A stretch of DNA of 64,000 bases from positions 372,001 to 436,000 of the forward strand of contig NZ_MKXO01000001.1 of assembly GCF_001766415.1 (NCBI RefSeq). Reading direction: 5' to 3'. Shown in pieces: positions 1 to 8,522 of this stretch; the first letter of the stretch is position 1, and the number at the start of each line of letters is the position of its first letter. Source of the stretch: Exiguobacterium aurantiacum. GTDB lineage: Bacteria > Bacillota > Bacilli > Exiguobacteriales > Exiguobacteriaceae. Below the pieces are notes generated by a model. It searched no databases and was not told the DNA's origin. It was given only the letters and a program-made list of their open reading frames with translations. The translations under genes and the position numbers were made by a program.

Positions 1-807
1 CCGGTCGATATGTCCTTTGAGCAGGTGTTGCACCGTCCTGACCGAGATGCGTCTTCCTTTCTCGGAACGGAACAGCGGCCCGGTCCCGTCTTGACGATGG
101 TCAAGCAGCAACGGCTCGAGCGGGGAGGCGAGCGGGATGACCCGCTCTTTGTTCCCCTTCCCGATGACGCGGATCGTCCCGGTCGCGAGGTCGATGTCGC
201 TCCAGTCGAGCCCGACGAGTTCGGAGACGCGCATCCCGGTCAGTCCGAGCAGCTGGATGATCAGAAAATCACGGTCGCGGTTCCGTTCGTACCAGCTCGC
301 CTCGCGATCGGACATGCCGACGTTGCTGCGGACGAGCGTCGAGAAGTCGAGCCACTCGTGTTCCGTCAAATAGACCGGGTTCCGTTTGGCGCGCTTTGGA
401 CGCTCGACCGCTTGGAACGGGTTGTGTGACGCGATCCCGGACTCGATCAAGAAGTTGAACAACGACTGCATCGTCGACAACTTTCGGTTGATGACGCTCG
501 GGGCGTTGTCGAGCTCGAGCGCGAGATAGGACGCGTAGGCATCCGCGCCCGCATAATCGAGTTCGACGAACGAGGCGAGGTCGACCGTGGTTGGGTCGAC
601 CTCGGATGCGCTCGCGGCCTCGACCCACCGGAAGAAGTCGAAGAAATCGTATAAGTACCGCTGGGCGGTCTGTTCTGAATAGTGTTTCGCGGCCAGATGG
701 TTCAAGAAACGTTGGATGAAGCCGGGCATGCGCTCGTATCCGTTCAGCTTGAAACGCTGCGTCGTGACACGTGCCGGCGCTTGCCCGAGCTGGCGGAATA
801 TACTCAA
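1..807 (-). CDS. Tyrosine recombinase/integrase, 3' end beyond window
   Basis: This is a XerC/XerD-type site-specific recombinase; the family cuts and rejoins DNA through a catalytic tyrosine. The first 269 codons are visible and open. The N-terminal half (about residues 20-130) fits the SAM-like core-binding domain. The catalytic domain follows, with LTGMRVSELVGLDW carrying the first catalytic arginine and VIGKGNKERVIPL carrying the beta-hairpin lysine. The HxxR motif and the nucleophilic tyrosine would lie left of base 1 and cannot be checked. The start is TTG at 805-807, chosen because AAGGAGAG (812-819) sits just upstream. It begins 16 bp after the diguanylate cyclase stop, so the two are probably cotranscribed. 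It may be a housekeeping Xer-like enzyme or a mobile-element integrase; the visible part does not decide. Confidence 0.85.
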   Translation of the reverse strand, partial: MSIFRQLGQAPARVTTQRFKLNGYERMPGFIQRFLNHLAAKHYSEQTAQRYLYDFFDFFRWVEAASASEVDPTTVDLASFVELDYAGADAYASYLALELDNAPSVINRKLSTMQSLFNFLIESGIASHNPFQAVERPKRAKRNPVYLTEHEWLDFSTLVRSNVGMSDREASWYERNRDRDFLIIQLLGLTGMRVSELVGLDWSDIDLATGTIRVIGKGNKERVIPLASPLEPLLLDHRQDGTGPLFRSEKGRRISVRTVQHLLKGHIDR

Positions 808-823
808 AAAATCTCTCCTTTTG

Positions 824-1876
824 TTAACTGATCGATGTGACGATCCGGTCCTTGCCGGCCTGTTTCCCTGCCCGGAGGCGGTCGTCTGCTTCTTTGACGA
901 GTGTGTCGACGGCCTCTAATCCGTCGCGGCACGAGACGCCGAACGTCATCGTGACGCTGAGGCGACGCCCGTCATAGATCGTCTCGGTCGTCTTGATCCG
1001 TTCCCGGAGACAGTCGAGCGTCTGTGCGACCTCGTCTGCTGTCTGATTGCTCATGAACAGCAAGAACTCTTCTCCGCCCCAACGGACACAGATCCCGTCG
1101 GTCCGCTCGAGGGCGGCGGCGACTTGTTTGAGGACGAGGTCGCCACAATCATGGCCGTGGCGCTCGTTGAACGCTTTGAAGTGGTCGATATCGGCGAGTG
1201 CGACGGCATATGGGCGGCCGTCTGCGACCGCTTCTGCGATGGCTTGCTCGATTCGTTGATAGCCGGTCATCCGGTTATATAGCCCGGTCAATCCGTCCCG
1301 TGAAGCGAGGACGTTCAATCGTTCGTTCGACCGTTCTAACTCGGTCGTCACCTCGACGACCGAGTTCTCGAACACGAACGTCAGCCCGGCGATGAGTGCG
1401 ATCGTCGACAACAGACAAGTCAGCCCGATCACTTGCTCGATCATGGGGGCGAGCGGCTCTGTCCCGACCGTGACGTTCAAGTAGAGGAACCCGTAGATCG
1501 CCATCGCGAGCCCGGTCGACATGACGCGGACCAAGCGGCTGACGTTCGGCATGAAGAACACACCGTACGCCACCATGATGATGAAGTAATGGACGTTTGC
1601 GCCCCACCCGAGGACGATCGTCGAGATGATGGCGTTATAGACGACTTCGACGAACAGTCCGGTAAAGAATATCCGGTAGTACCGTTTATGTACGAAATAG
1701 AATGAGAGCGTGTAATAAAGAACGCTGAACACGTTCGACCAGGCGAGCACCGTGACGTCGAGCCGCCAAGACGTGATCAGGAACACGACATGGATGAGCC
1801 ATGCGAGCGCGTTCCCGTAAAAAGTGATGCGGTAATTATACAGTGTACCGCGACGTTCCTCATAGGCAGTCCCCAC
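824..1876 (-). CDS. Membrane-anchored diguanylate cyclase (GGDEF domain)
   Basis: This protein makes cyclic di-GMP from two GTP. Residues about 20-170 hold several hydrophobic segments, probably five or six membrane helices forming a sensor. A linker (about 170-190) leads to the GGDEF domain, which opens with RDGLTGLYNR (193-202), carries ADIDHFKAFN (228-237) for metal and substrate binding, and has an intact GGEEF active-site loop (267-271), so catalysis is likely. The usual inhibitory RxxD site just before the loop is not evident (RTDG is there instead), suggesting weak product inhibition. The start is GTG at 1874-1876, preceded by GAGGAGGTG at 5 bp spacing. The recombinase gene follows 16 bp downstream. 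A second, degenerate GGDEF protein lies at 55.7 kb. Confidence 0.9.
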   Translation of the reverse strand: MGTAYEERRGTLYNYRITFYGNALAWLIHVVFLITSWRLDVTVLAWSNVFSVLYYTLSFYFVHKRYYRIFFTGLFVEVVYNAIISTIVLGWGANVHYFIIMVAYGVFFMPNVSRLVRVMSTGLAMAIYGFLYLNVTVGTEPLAPMIEQVIGLTCLLSTIALIAGLTFVFENSVVEVTTELERSNERLNVLASRDGLTGLYNRMTGYQRIEQAIAEAVADGRPYAVALADIDHFKAFNERHGHDCGDLVLKQVAAALERTDGICVRWGGEEFLLFMSNQTADEVAQTLDCLRERIKTTETIYDGRRLSVTMTFGVSCRDGLEAVDTLVKEADDRLRAGKQAGKDRIVTSIS

Positions 1877-1895
1877 GTGAACACCTCCTCGTTCC

Positions 1896-1924
1896 AGTAT
1901 ACCGAAACTGTAAGGATTTGCCTA
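1896..1924 (-). promoter_or_regulatory. Possible promoter for the diguanylate cyclase gene
   Basis: On the minus strand TAGGCA (1919-1924) and TATACT (1896-1901) are separated by 17 bp. The -35 box is weak and the leader would be only about 13 nt, so this is tentative. Confidence 0.35.
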
Positions 1925-1983
1925 CGCCTGTTCATGAATCAAGTCAATCGACTCTCTGTAAACGTTGATTTCAGGACGTTATA

Positions 1984-2011
1984 ATTGCGTGAAATAGATA
2001 TTTCACGCAAT
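1984..2011. repeat. 28-bp perfect inverted repeat
   Basis: ATTGCGTGAAAT (1984-1995) and its exact reverse complement (2000-2011) are separated by AGAT. It lies in the 350-bp gap between the divergent diguanylate cyclase and CoA-binding genes. There is no T-run on either side, so it looks like a dimeric-regulator operator rather than a terminator. The rest of the gap (1925-2169) holds no ORF I can support. Confidence 0.6.
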
Positions 2012-2169
2012 GTTTATAGAAGCGTCGTTTGATTCGTTAAAACAGACGTGGTGGCATCGTTCGATTTAAAAGCGAATCAACGGGGTGACAATACATTATT
2101 ATGTAAACCACTATGAGGGATATAAACTTTTGTTTCGACAGCCGTTCATCCGTTAAGCGAAAATAAAGC

Positions 2170-2199
2170 TTGAAACGGGGAACGAGGTAACGTTACACT
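2170..2199 (+). promoter_or_regulatory. Candidate sigma-A promoter of the CoA-binding protein gene
   Basis: TTGAAA (2170-2175) and TACACT (2194-2199) are spaced 18 bp apart, 30 bp before the start codon. Confidence 0.5.
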
Positions 2200-2228
2200 G
2201 AGAACGTAAACAAAAGGGGGATTTCAGG

Positions 2229-2633
2229 ATGGACGACCAACGTTTGAAACAACATCTCGCTGAAGCGAAGACGATCGCTGTCGTCGGTGTGTCATCGAAC
2301 CCGAACAAGACCGCCAACCAGATTGCGGAGTATTTGCTCCTGCAAGGGTATACGGTCATCCCTGTCAATCCGACGCTCGAGACGTGGAACGGCCGCAAGG
2401 TGTATCCGACGGTCGAGAGCATCCCGGGACGAATCGATATCGTCGACGTGTTTCGCCGGAACGAATATTTGGCCGGCGTTGCCGAGGACGCGGTCCGTCA
2501 TGGGGATGTCGGACTCGTCTTTAACCAGCTCGGTCTGTCGAGCAAGGACGCCGAACGAATCGTTCATGCTGCCGGACTTGACTACATCGAGAACCGGTGT
2601 ATTTACGTCGAGCACGCTCGACTCCTCGGCTGA
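2229..2633 (+). CDS. CoA-binding protein, YccU family
   Basis: This is a small soluble protein of 134 residues with a Rossmann-like CoA-binding fold, as in the YccU/succinyl-CoA-ligase alpha-like family. The nucleotide-loop motif IAVVGVSSNPNKTANQIAEY (about 16-35) and the strand GYTVIPVNP (about 39-47) are typical, and ENRCIYVEH sits near the C-terminus. Length matches the family. The exact physiological role is not known. The ATG is preceded by AGGGGG at about 9 bp. The gene has its own promoter and a strong terminator, so it is monocistronic and separate from parE behind it. Confidence 0.85.
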   Translation: MDDQRLKQHLAEAKTIAVVGVSSNPNKTANQIAEYLLLQGYTVIPVNPTLETWNGRKVYPTVESIPGRIDIVDVFRRNEYLAGVAEDAVRHGDVGLVFNQLGLSSKDAERIVHAAGLDYIENRCIYVEHARLLG

Positions 2634-2664
2634 GACCTGCCCCTGCGGCAGGTCTACTTTTTTT
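2633..2664 (+). terminator. Rho-independent terminator of the CoA-binding gene
   Basis: AGACCTGCC (2633-2641) pairs with GGCAGGTCT (2647-2655) around a 5-nt loop, followed by a T-run. The stem begins at the last base of the stop codon. Confidence 0.9.
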
Positions 2665-2692
2665 CACGCGTCGACGGCGCGGAGAGGAAGGC

Positions 2693-2721
2693 TTGCCAGA
2701 ATCCCGAAACAGCTATACAAT
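2693..2721 (+). promoter_or_regulatory. Sigma-A promoter of parE-parC
   Basis: TTGCCA (2693-2698) and TACAAT (2716-2721) are spaced exactly 17 bp. Transcription should begin near 2728, on top of the upstream in-frame ATG at 2727, which helps fix the true parE start at 2766. Confidence 0.75.
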
Positions 2722-2765
2722 TAGGTATGAAAAACGAACATGTGTTCGAAGATGAGGTGACTGAC

Positions 2766-4733
2766 ATGTCAACAAAACTATTTAATTATAATGAAGACGC
2801 CATCCAAGTGCTCGAAGGGCTCGCTGCCGTTCGGAAACGACCAGGGATGTATATCGGCTCGACCGACCATCGCGGGCTGCACCATCTCGTCTACGAGATC
2901 GTCGACAACGCGATCGACGAGGCGCTCGGCGGTTTCGGTGACCAGATCGATGTGACGATCCATAAAGACGATGCCATCACGGTCCGTGACCACGGGCGTG
3001 GTATGCCGACTGGGATGCACGCCTCGGGAAAACCGACGCCGGAAGTCATCTTCACGGTCCTCCATGCCGGCGGAAAATTCGGCCAAGGCGGCTACAAGAC
3101 GTCAGGCGGACTGCACGGGGTCGGCGCCTCGGTCGTCAACGCGCTCTCGAGCAAACTGCTCGTCACGATCTATCGCGACGGCAAGGTGTTCGAGCAGATG
3201 TTCGCTGACGGCGGTGTGCCACAGACGACGCTCCTCGAGACAGGGAAAGCCCGCCAGACCGGAACGAGCGTCTACTTCAAGCCGGACACAAGCATCTTCT
3301 CGACGACGACGTATAACTACGACACGCTCGCCGAACGGCTCCGGGAGTCAGCTTTCCTATTGAAAGGGTTGACGATCACGTTGACCGACGAACGCTCGGA
3401 CAAGCAAGAGACGTTCCATTACGAGAACGGGATCGCCGAGTTCGTCCACTATTTGAATGACGACAAGGCGACGCTCCACCCGACCGTCTACTTCGAAGGG
3501 ACCGAGAACGACATCGAGCTCGAACTCGCCTTCCAGTTCACGGACGCTTACTCGGAGAACGTGTTGTCGTTCGTCAACAACGTCCGCACCCGGGACGGCG
3601 GGACGCATGAAGTCGGCGCCAAGACGGCGATGACCCGGATCATGAACGAGTACGCCCGCAAAAACGGCTTGTTGAAAGAAAAAGACAAGAACCTCGACGG
3701 CGGCGACGTCCGTGAAGGCTTGACGCTCATCGTCTCGGTCCGGATCCCGGAAGAGTTCCTCCAGTTCGAGGGACAGACGAAGTCGAAACTCGGCTCGCCT
3801 GAAGCCCGCGCCAGCGCAGACGCCGTCATGGCCAAGCAGCTGACGATCTTCCTCGAGGAGAACCCGCAGATGGCGACGATGCTCATCAAGAAAGCAATCC
3901 GCGCGGCCCAGGCCCGTGAAGCGGCCCGAAAAGCGCGTGAAGAGGCGCGTAACGGCAAGAAAAAGAAACGTTCGAGCATTCTGAACGGGAAACTGACGCC
4001 GGCGACATCAAAAAATGCCGCCAAGAACGAGCTGTTCCTCGTCGAGGGGGACTCGGCCGGCGGTTCGGCCAAACAAGGCCGTGACCGGACGATCCAGGCG
4101 ATCTTGCCGCTCCGCGGGAAGGTCATCAACTCGGAGAAGTCGAAACTGAATGACATCATGAAAAATGAGGAGATCAACACGATCATCCACGCGATCGGCG
4201 CCGGGGTCGGACACGATTTCGATCTCAGTGACTGCAACTTCGACAAAGTCATCATCATGACCGATGCCGATACGGACGGGGCCCACATCCAAGTGCTCTT
4301 GTTGACGTTCTTCTTCCGTTACATGCGACCACTCGTCGAGGCGGGCAAAGTGTTCGTCGCCTTGCCGCCGCTCTATCGCATCTCGAAAGGGAAAGGCAAG
4401 TCGGAGCAGTTCGAATACGCCTGGGACGAGGAAGCGCTCGAGAAACTCGTCAAAGTGTACAAAAAAGGCTATATCATCCAGCGCTACAAAGGTCTCGGTG
4501 AGATGAACGCCGATCAACTGTGGGAGACGACGATGAACCCGGACACACGGACACTCATCCGCGTGACGATCGATGACGCTGCCGTCGCCGACAAGCGCGT
4601 CTCGGTGCTCATGGGGGACAACGTTGCCCACCGACGCGAATGGATCGAGGAGAACGTCGCCTTCGGGCTCCAAGAAGATGATTCGATCATCGCCAATGAA
4701 CATGTGACTAAAGCGATTGAGGAAGTGATGTAA
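2766..4733 (+). CDS. parE: DNA topoisomerase IV subunit B
   Basis: ParE is the ATPase subunit of topoisomerase IV, which decatenates daughter chromosomes with ParC. The GHKL ATP site shows DNAIDEA, DHGRGMPTG and GLHGVGASVVNALS. The TOPRIM region shows LVEGDSAGGSAKQGRDR and DADTDGAHI, and the C-terminus has YKGLGEMNADQLWETTMNP. The ATG at 2766 is preferred over the in-frame ATG at 2727: GAGGTGA sits 6 bp before it, it gives 655 residues as is usual for Bacillus ParE, and the promoter leaves no leader for the upstream ATG. parC starts 2 bp after the stop. The GyrB-like features match ParE better because its partner is ParC-like and no replication-origin genes are nearby. Confidence 0.95.
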   Translation: MSTKLFNYNEDAIQVLEGLAAVRKRPGMYIGSTDHRGLHHLVYEIVDNAIDEALGGFGDQIDVTIHKDDAITVRDHGRGMPTGMHASGKPTPEVIFTVLHAGGKFGQGGYKTSGGLHGVGASVVNALSSKLLVTIYRDGKVFEQMFADGGVPQTTLLETGKARQTGTSVYFKPDTSIFSTTTYNYDTLAERLRESAFLLKGLTITLTDERSDKQETFHYENGIAEFVHYLNDDKATLHPTVYFEGTENDIELELAFQFTDAYSENVLSFVNNVRTRDGGTHEVGAKTAMTRIMNEYARKNGLLKEKDKNLDGGDVREGLTLIVSVRIPEEFLQFEGQTKSKLGSPEARASADAVMAKQLTIFLEENPQMATMLIKKAIRAAQAREAARKAREEARNGKKKKRSSILNGKLTPATSKNAAKNELFLVEGDSAGGSAKQGRDRTIQAILPLRGKVINSEKSKLNDIMKNEEINTIIHAIGAGVGHDFDLSDCNFDKVIIMTDADTDGAHIQVLLLTFFFRYMRPLVEAGKVFVALPPLYRISKGKGKSEQFEYAWDEEALEKLVKVYKKGYIIQRYKGLGEMNADQLWETTMNPDTRTLIRVTIDDAAVADKRVSVLMGDNVAHRREWIEENVAFGLQEDDSIIANEHVTKAIEEVM

Positions 4734-4735
4734 CG

Positions 4736-7141
4736 ATGTCGACGATTCAACACATTTTAAACTTGTCGCTCGAACAGGTCGTCGGAGACCGTTTCGGGCG
4801 TTACTCGAAATATATCATCCAAGACCGGGCGCTCCCGGACGCGCGCGACGGGCTCAAGCCCGTACAGCGCCGGATCTTGTATGCGATGCACCATGAAGGC
4901 AACACGAACGACAAGGCGTACCGGAAATCGGCCAAGACGGTCGGGAACGTCATCGGGAACTACCACCCGCACGGTGACTCTTCTGTCTATGAGGCGATGG
5001 TGCGTCTGTCGCAAGACTGGAAGCTCCGCTACCCGCTCATCGACATGCACGGGAACAACGGCTCGATGGACGGCGACTCGGCTGCCGCGATGCGGTATAC
5101 CGAGGCACGGCTGTCGAAGATCGCCGGTGTCATGCTGACGTCGATCGCCAAGAACACGGTCGACTACACGCCGAACTTTGACGATTCGACCGAGGAACCG
5201 CTCGTCTTGCCGTCACTCCTACCGAACCTGCTCATGAACGGGACGACCGGGATCTCGGCTGGATATGCGACCGAGATCCCACCGCACAACTTGACCGAAG
5301 TGCTCAATCTCGCCATCGCCCGACTCGCCGGCGAAGTCGAGACACCGAATGACGCCTTCCGTTACATGCAAGGTCCCGACTTCCCGTCCGGTGGCACGGT
5401 CATGGGCAAAGACGGCATCTTGAAAGCGTTCGAGACCGGTAAAGGCAAGATCATCATCCGCGCCAAATCGGTCATCGAGCCGCTCAAGGGCGGCCGTGAA
5501 CAGATCACGATCACCGAGCTCCCGTATGAGGTGAACAAAGCCAACCTCGTCAAGAAGATGGAAGAGCTCCGCCTCGACAAGAAAGTCGAAGGCGTCGCCG
5601 AAGTCCGTGACGAGACCGACCGGACCGGGGTCCGCGTCGTCATCGAATTGAAGAAAGAAGCGGATGCGGAAGGTGTGCTTCACTTCTTCTTGAAGCATAC
5701 CGACCTGCAGCTCGCCTATAACTACAACATGGTCGCGATCGTGCAGCGGACACCGAAACAGCTCGGTCTGTTACCGATCATCGATGCGTATTTGAAACAT
5801 GTCGAGGAAGTCGTCACCCGCCGGACGACGTTCGAGCTCGAACAGGCGAAGAAACGCGCCGAGATCGTCGACGCGCTCGAACAAGCCATCTCAGTGCTTG
5901 ACGAGACGCTCGAACTGATCCGTTCGGCCAAGGACAAGTCCGAGGCGAAGCAGAAGCTCATGGATCGCTTCTCGTTCACGGACCGTCAAGCCGAAGCGGT
6001 CGTCATGCTTCAATTGTATCGTTTGACGAACACAGACATCGTCGAGCTCCAAAAAGAAGCGAAAGTGTTGCAAAAAGAGATCGCGCGCCTCGCCAACATC
6101 TTGAACGTCGACGCGACGAAGCGGAAACTCATCTCAAAAGAGTTGACGGCGCTCCGCGACGAGTTCGGTGATGAGCGGCGTTCGGTCATCGAGGCCGAAG
6201 TCGAAGAATTGAAACTGAAGACCGAGGTCATGATCGCCGTCGAAGAGACGATGGTGTTCGTCAGCCGTGACGGCTACGTCAAGCGGTCGTCGATGCGCTC
6301 ATACGGCGCCTCGAGCGAGGATATGCCGGAGATGAAACAAAAAGACCGGTCCGTCCTCCTCACACAGGCGATGACGACCGACCACTTGCTCGTCTGGACG
6401 AACAAAGGCAGCTACCTGCTCATCCCGGTCCACCAGATCCCGGAGACGAAATGGAAAGACGCGGGCCAACACGTGGCCAACCTCGTGCCGATCGAAGGCG
6501 AGCAAGTCGTCTCGGCCGACGTCGTCTCGACGTTCGAGACGGACGCACACTGCCTGTTCGTCACGAAAGACGGCATGGTCAAACGGACACCGCTCCGTGA
6601 CTATGACGCCCAGCGCAAGTCGAAGGCGCTCATGGCGCTGAAACTGAAAGGGGACGACGAGGTCGTCTTCGCTGGTATCAGTGACGGTCCAGGCCAACTC
6701 TTCCTCGTCTCTGAGCGTGGATACGGGCTTTGGTTCAAAGAAGACGACGTCCCGGTCGTCGGACAGCGTGCCGCCGGTGTCAAAGCGATGAACTTGAAAG
6801 ACGGTGATGTCGTCGCCGACGCGTTCGCCTTCTTCACACCGCCGCTGTTCGTCCTCGTGACGCAACGCGGAGCGGTCAAGAAGATGAAACTCGAAGACCA
6901 GTTCGACTGCACGAACCGCAACCTGCGTGGCACGATGCTCATCCGTGAGGTCAAATCAAAACCGCACCAGATTCGCCGCGTGCTGCCGGTGCATGGGGAT
7001 GAGACGATCCACATCGTCGGCAAAGAGACCGCGAAGACGGTCAACGCGAAACAACTGACACTGCTCGACCGCTACGCCAACGGCTCATTCGTCTTCGACG
7101 AGGAGACGTTCGGTGACATCGAGGACGTCTATCTCGATTGA
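4736..7141 (+). CDS. parC: DNA topoisomerase IV subunit A
   Basis: ParC is the DNA-cleaving subunit of topoisomerase IV, 801 residues, of normal length. The N-terminal breakage-reunion domain has RILYAMHHEG, the quinolone-resistance region HPHGDSSVYEAMVRLSQDWK and the active-site tyrosine in AMRYTEARLS. The serine and glutamate positions where fluoroquinolone resistance changes are usually found (Ser and Glu in GDSSVYEA) carry the susceptible-type residues. A coiled-coil region (about 330-480) leads into the C-terminal beta-pinwheel repeats (for example DGYVKRSSMRSY, KDGMVKRTPLRDY, QRGAVKKMKLED). It sits 2 bp behind parE and is surely translated from the same mRNA. Confidence 0.96.
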   Translation: MSTIQHILNLSLEQVVGDRFGRYSKYIIQDRALPDARDGLKPVQRRILYAMHHEGNTNDKAYRKSAKTVGNVIGNYHPHGDSSVYEAMVRLSQDWKLRYPLIDMHGNNGSMDGDSAAAMRYTEARLSKIAGVMLTSIAKNTVDYTPNFDDSTEEPLVLPSLLPNLLMNGTTGISAGYATEIPPHNLTEVLNLAIARLAGEVETPNDAFRYMQGPDFPSGGTVMGKDGILKAFETGKGKIIIRAKSVIEPLKGGREQITITELPYEVNKANLVKKMEELRLDKKVEGVAEVRDETDRTGVRVVIELKKEADAEGVLHFFLKHTDLQLAYNYNMVAIVQRTPKQLGLLPIIDAYLKHVEEVVTRRTTFELEQAKKRAEIVDALEQAISVLDETLELIRSAKDKSEAKQKLMDRFSFTDRQAEAVVMLQLYRLTNTDIVELQKEAKVLQKEIARLANILNVDATKRKLISKELTALRDEFGDERRSVIEAEVEELKLKTEVMIAVEETMVFVSRDGYVKRSSMRSYGASSEDMPEMKQKDRSVLLTQAMTTDHLLVWTNKGSYLLIPVHQIPETKWKDAGQHVANLVPIEGEQVVSADVVSTFETDAHCLFVTKDGMVKRTPLRDYDAQRKSKALMALKLKGDDEVVFAGISDGPGQLFLVSERGYGLWFKEDDVPVVGQRAAGVKAMNLKDGDVVADAFAFFTPPLFVLVTQRGAVKKMKLEDQFDCTNRNLRGTMLIREVKSKPHQIRRVLPVHGDETIHIVGKETAKTVNAKQLTLLDRYANGSFVFDEETFGDIEDVYLD

Positions 7142-7147
7142 TTCAGC

Positions 7148-7196
7148 AAAAGCCTGCACACATGACATATACTGTCGCGTGTGCAGGCTTTTTTTG
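7148..7196 (+). terminator. Terminator of parE-parC
   Basis: A 14-bp perfect stem (7148-7161 with 7179-7192) ends in a T-run. It could also serve the convergent DinB gene because the left arm is A-rich. Confidence 0.92.
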
Positions 7197-7212
7197 TCTC
7201 TATTCGTCTTTG

Positions 7213-7722
7213 TCAGTCATGGAACGCTCTAAGATACCGTTCCAAGTCCGCCTGTTGAAGCAAATGGTGTCTGGTGTGCATCTCGATGAGCGTGTACCAC
7301 TCTTGCGCGTTCAACCAGCCGAAGCCGCCATGTAGCGCTTTACAGTTCGGGTCGGCCGCGTGAATCATCGGCGCACACTTCTCCAACCGTGTGATGAGGT
7401 CGTCAAGACGGCGTTTCAAAGCTTCACGGCTATCGGTATTGTCGGGCGGGGCGTTCATTTCGTCCGGTAGTTTGATTTTAATAGGGGGGAATCCACCGTC
7501 GCTAAACAACAGCTCCCCAAACTCGGTCTTCCCGAGCGGTTGGTGCTCAGCATTCGTCAGACACGCTTCCATCTCGTCTAGATACTCATGGGCGACGACG
7601 ATGATATGGTCATACATCTGCCCGATCGACCAAACATCCGTCTTCTCCTTATAGCGGAGTTGATTTGATGAGTATTGGTCGAGGTCTTGCTTGAATCGGG
7701 ACAACAATTCGATAGCGGACAT
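7213..7722 (-). CDS. DinB-family protein
   Basis: This is a 169-residue four-helix bundle protein of the DinB/YfiT-like superfamily, whose members often bind a metal with three histidines and act as thiol-dependent transferases or have unknown roles. Conserved-looking points are WSIGQMYDHIIVVAHEYL (about 34-51) with a helix-1 histidine and the C-terminal EMHTRHHLLQQADLERYL, which carries the expected HxxxH-like pattern. The ATG at 7720-7722 is chosen because AGGAGGAGG lies 6 bp upstream; an earlier in-frame ATG lacks a ribosome binding site. A second DinB protein lies at 34.3 kb. The substrate is unknown. Confidence 0.8.
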   Translation of the reverse strand: MSAIELLSRFKQDLDQYSSNQLRYKEKTDVWSIGQMYDHIIVVAHEYLDEMEACLTNAEHQPLGKTEFGELLFSDGGFPPIKIKLPDEMNAPPDNTDSREALKRRLDDLITRLEKCAPMIHAADPNCKALHGGFGWLNAQEWYTLIEMHTRHHLLQQADLERYLRAFHD

Positions 7723-7895
7723 ATGCCTCCTCCTTCTACTGCTACGGATGTTTCCGTCGAGTATACCATGAGCCGGGTGTCGTAAACTCCAGACTGGCGC
7801 GACAAATACTTTCTTGCGGGAGCGGGTATTATGAAAAGGAACAATCAAGCCCGATGGCGAATGGGATAAGCAGGACAAACGATGGAGGGATTTCT

Positions 7896-8507
7896 ATGTC
7901 AGACTGGCTCACTTGGGCCAAACGGCTACAAGCACTGTCGCAAGCGGGCTTGACGTTCACGAAGGACGAGTTCGACCGCGAGCGTTATCTCGAGCTCCAG
8001 CAGATTGCGACCGATATGTTCGAACGACAGTCGAACCTCGCCTTGCATGAGATCACTGAACTGACGCACGTCAACGGCTACCCGACACCGAAGCTCGACG
8101 TACGCGGTGTCGTCTTCCGAGACGACGAGTTGCTGCTCGTGCGTGAGCGGTCGGACGGGCTGTGGACGCTGCCAGGCGGCTTCTGTGAGGTCGGGCTGTC
8201 ACCGTCAGACAATATCATCAAGGAAATCGGGGAAGAGGCAGGCTTTGATGTCGCCCCGATGCGCCTCGTCGCCTTGTTCGATATGCACCGTCACCCGCAC
8301 CCGCCGTTGTCACAACATTATTATAAACTGTTCATCGAGTGTGAGCTGATCGGCGGGGAAGCTCAAGTCAGCCATGAGACGAGCGAGATCGGCTTCTTCT
8401 CGCGTGACGCCTTGCCGCCGTTGTCGCTCGCCCGCAACACGCTCGAACAGCTCCATATGTGCTTTGACGCCCGGTGGCAGGACGATTGGGTCACACTGTT
8501 CGACTAG
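7896..8507 (+). CDS. NUDIX hydrolase with N-terminal helical extension
   Basis: Members of this family hydrolyse nucleoside-diphosphate-linked compounds. Residues 1-60 form the helical extension seen in ADP-sugar-type NUDIX proteins of Bacilli (WAKRLQALSQAGLTFTKDEF). The NUDIX box is GGFCEVGLSPSDNIIKEIGE followed by EAGF; the canonical REUxEE is KEIGEE, a conservative R-to-K change. The ATG at 7896 follows GGAGGG at 6 bp and is preferred to ATG 7854. A metallo-beta-lactamase-fold gene follows after 15 bp and a GNAT gene after that, suggesting a three-gene operon. The substrate cannot be told from sequence. Confidence 0.85.
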   Translation: MSDWLTWAKRLQALSQAGLTFTKDEFDRERYLELQQIATDMFERQSNLALHEITELTHVNGYPTPKLDVRGVVFRDDELLLVRERSDGLWTLPGGFCEVGLSPSDNIIKEIGEEAGFDVAPMRLVALFDMHRHPHPPLSQHYYKLFIECELIGGEAQVSHETSEIGFFSRDALPPLSLARNTLEQLHMCFDARWQDDWVTLFD

Positions 8508-8522
8508 GAAAGGGGAGGTCTT

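Noticed and set aside
2727-2765. Upstream in-frame ATG for parE
   Set aside because: The promoter would start transcription on it, and the ATG at 2766 has a binding site and gives the usual length.
3548-4703. Long minus-strand frames inside parE
   Set aside because: They are antisense shadows caused by codon bias; no binding sites and no family motifs.
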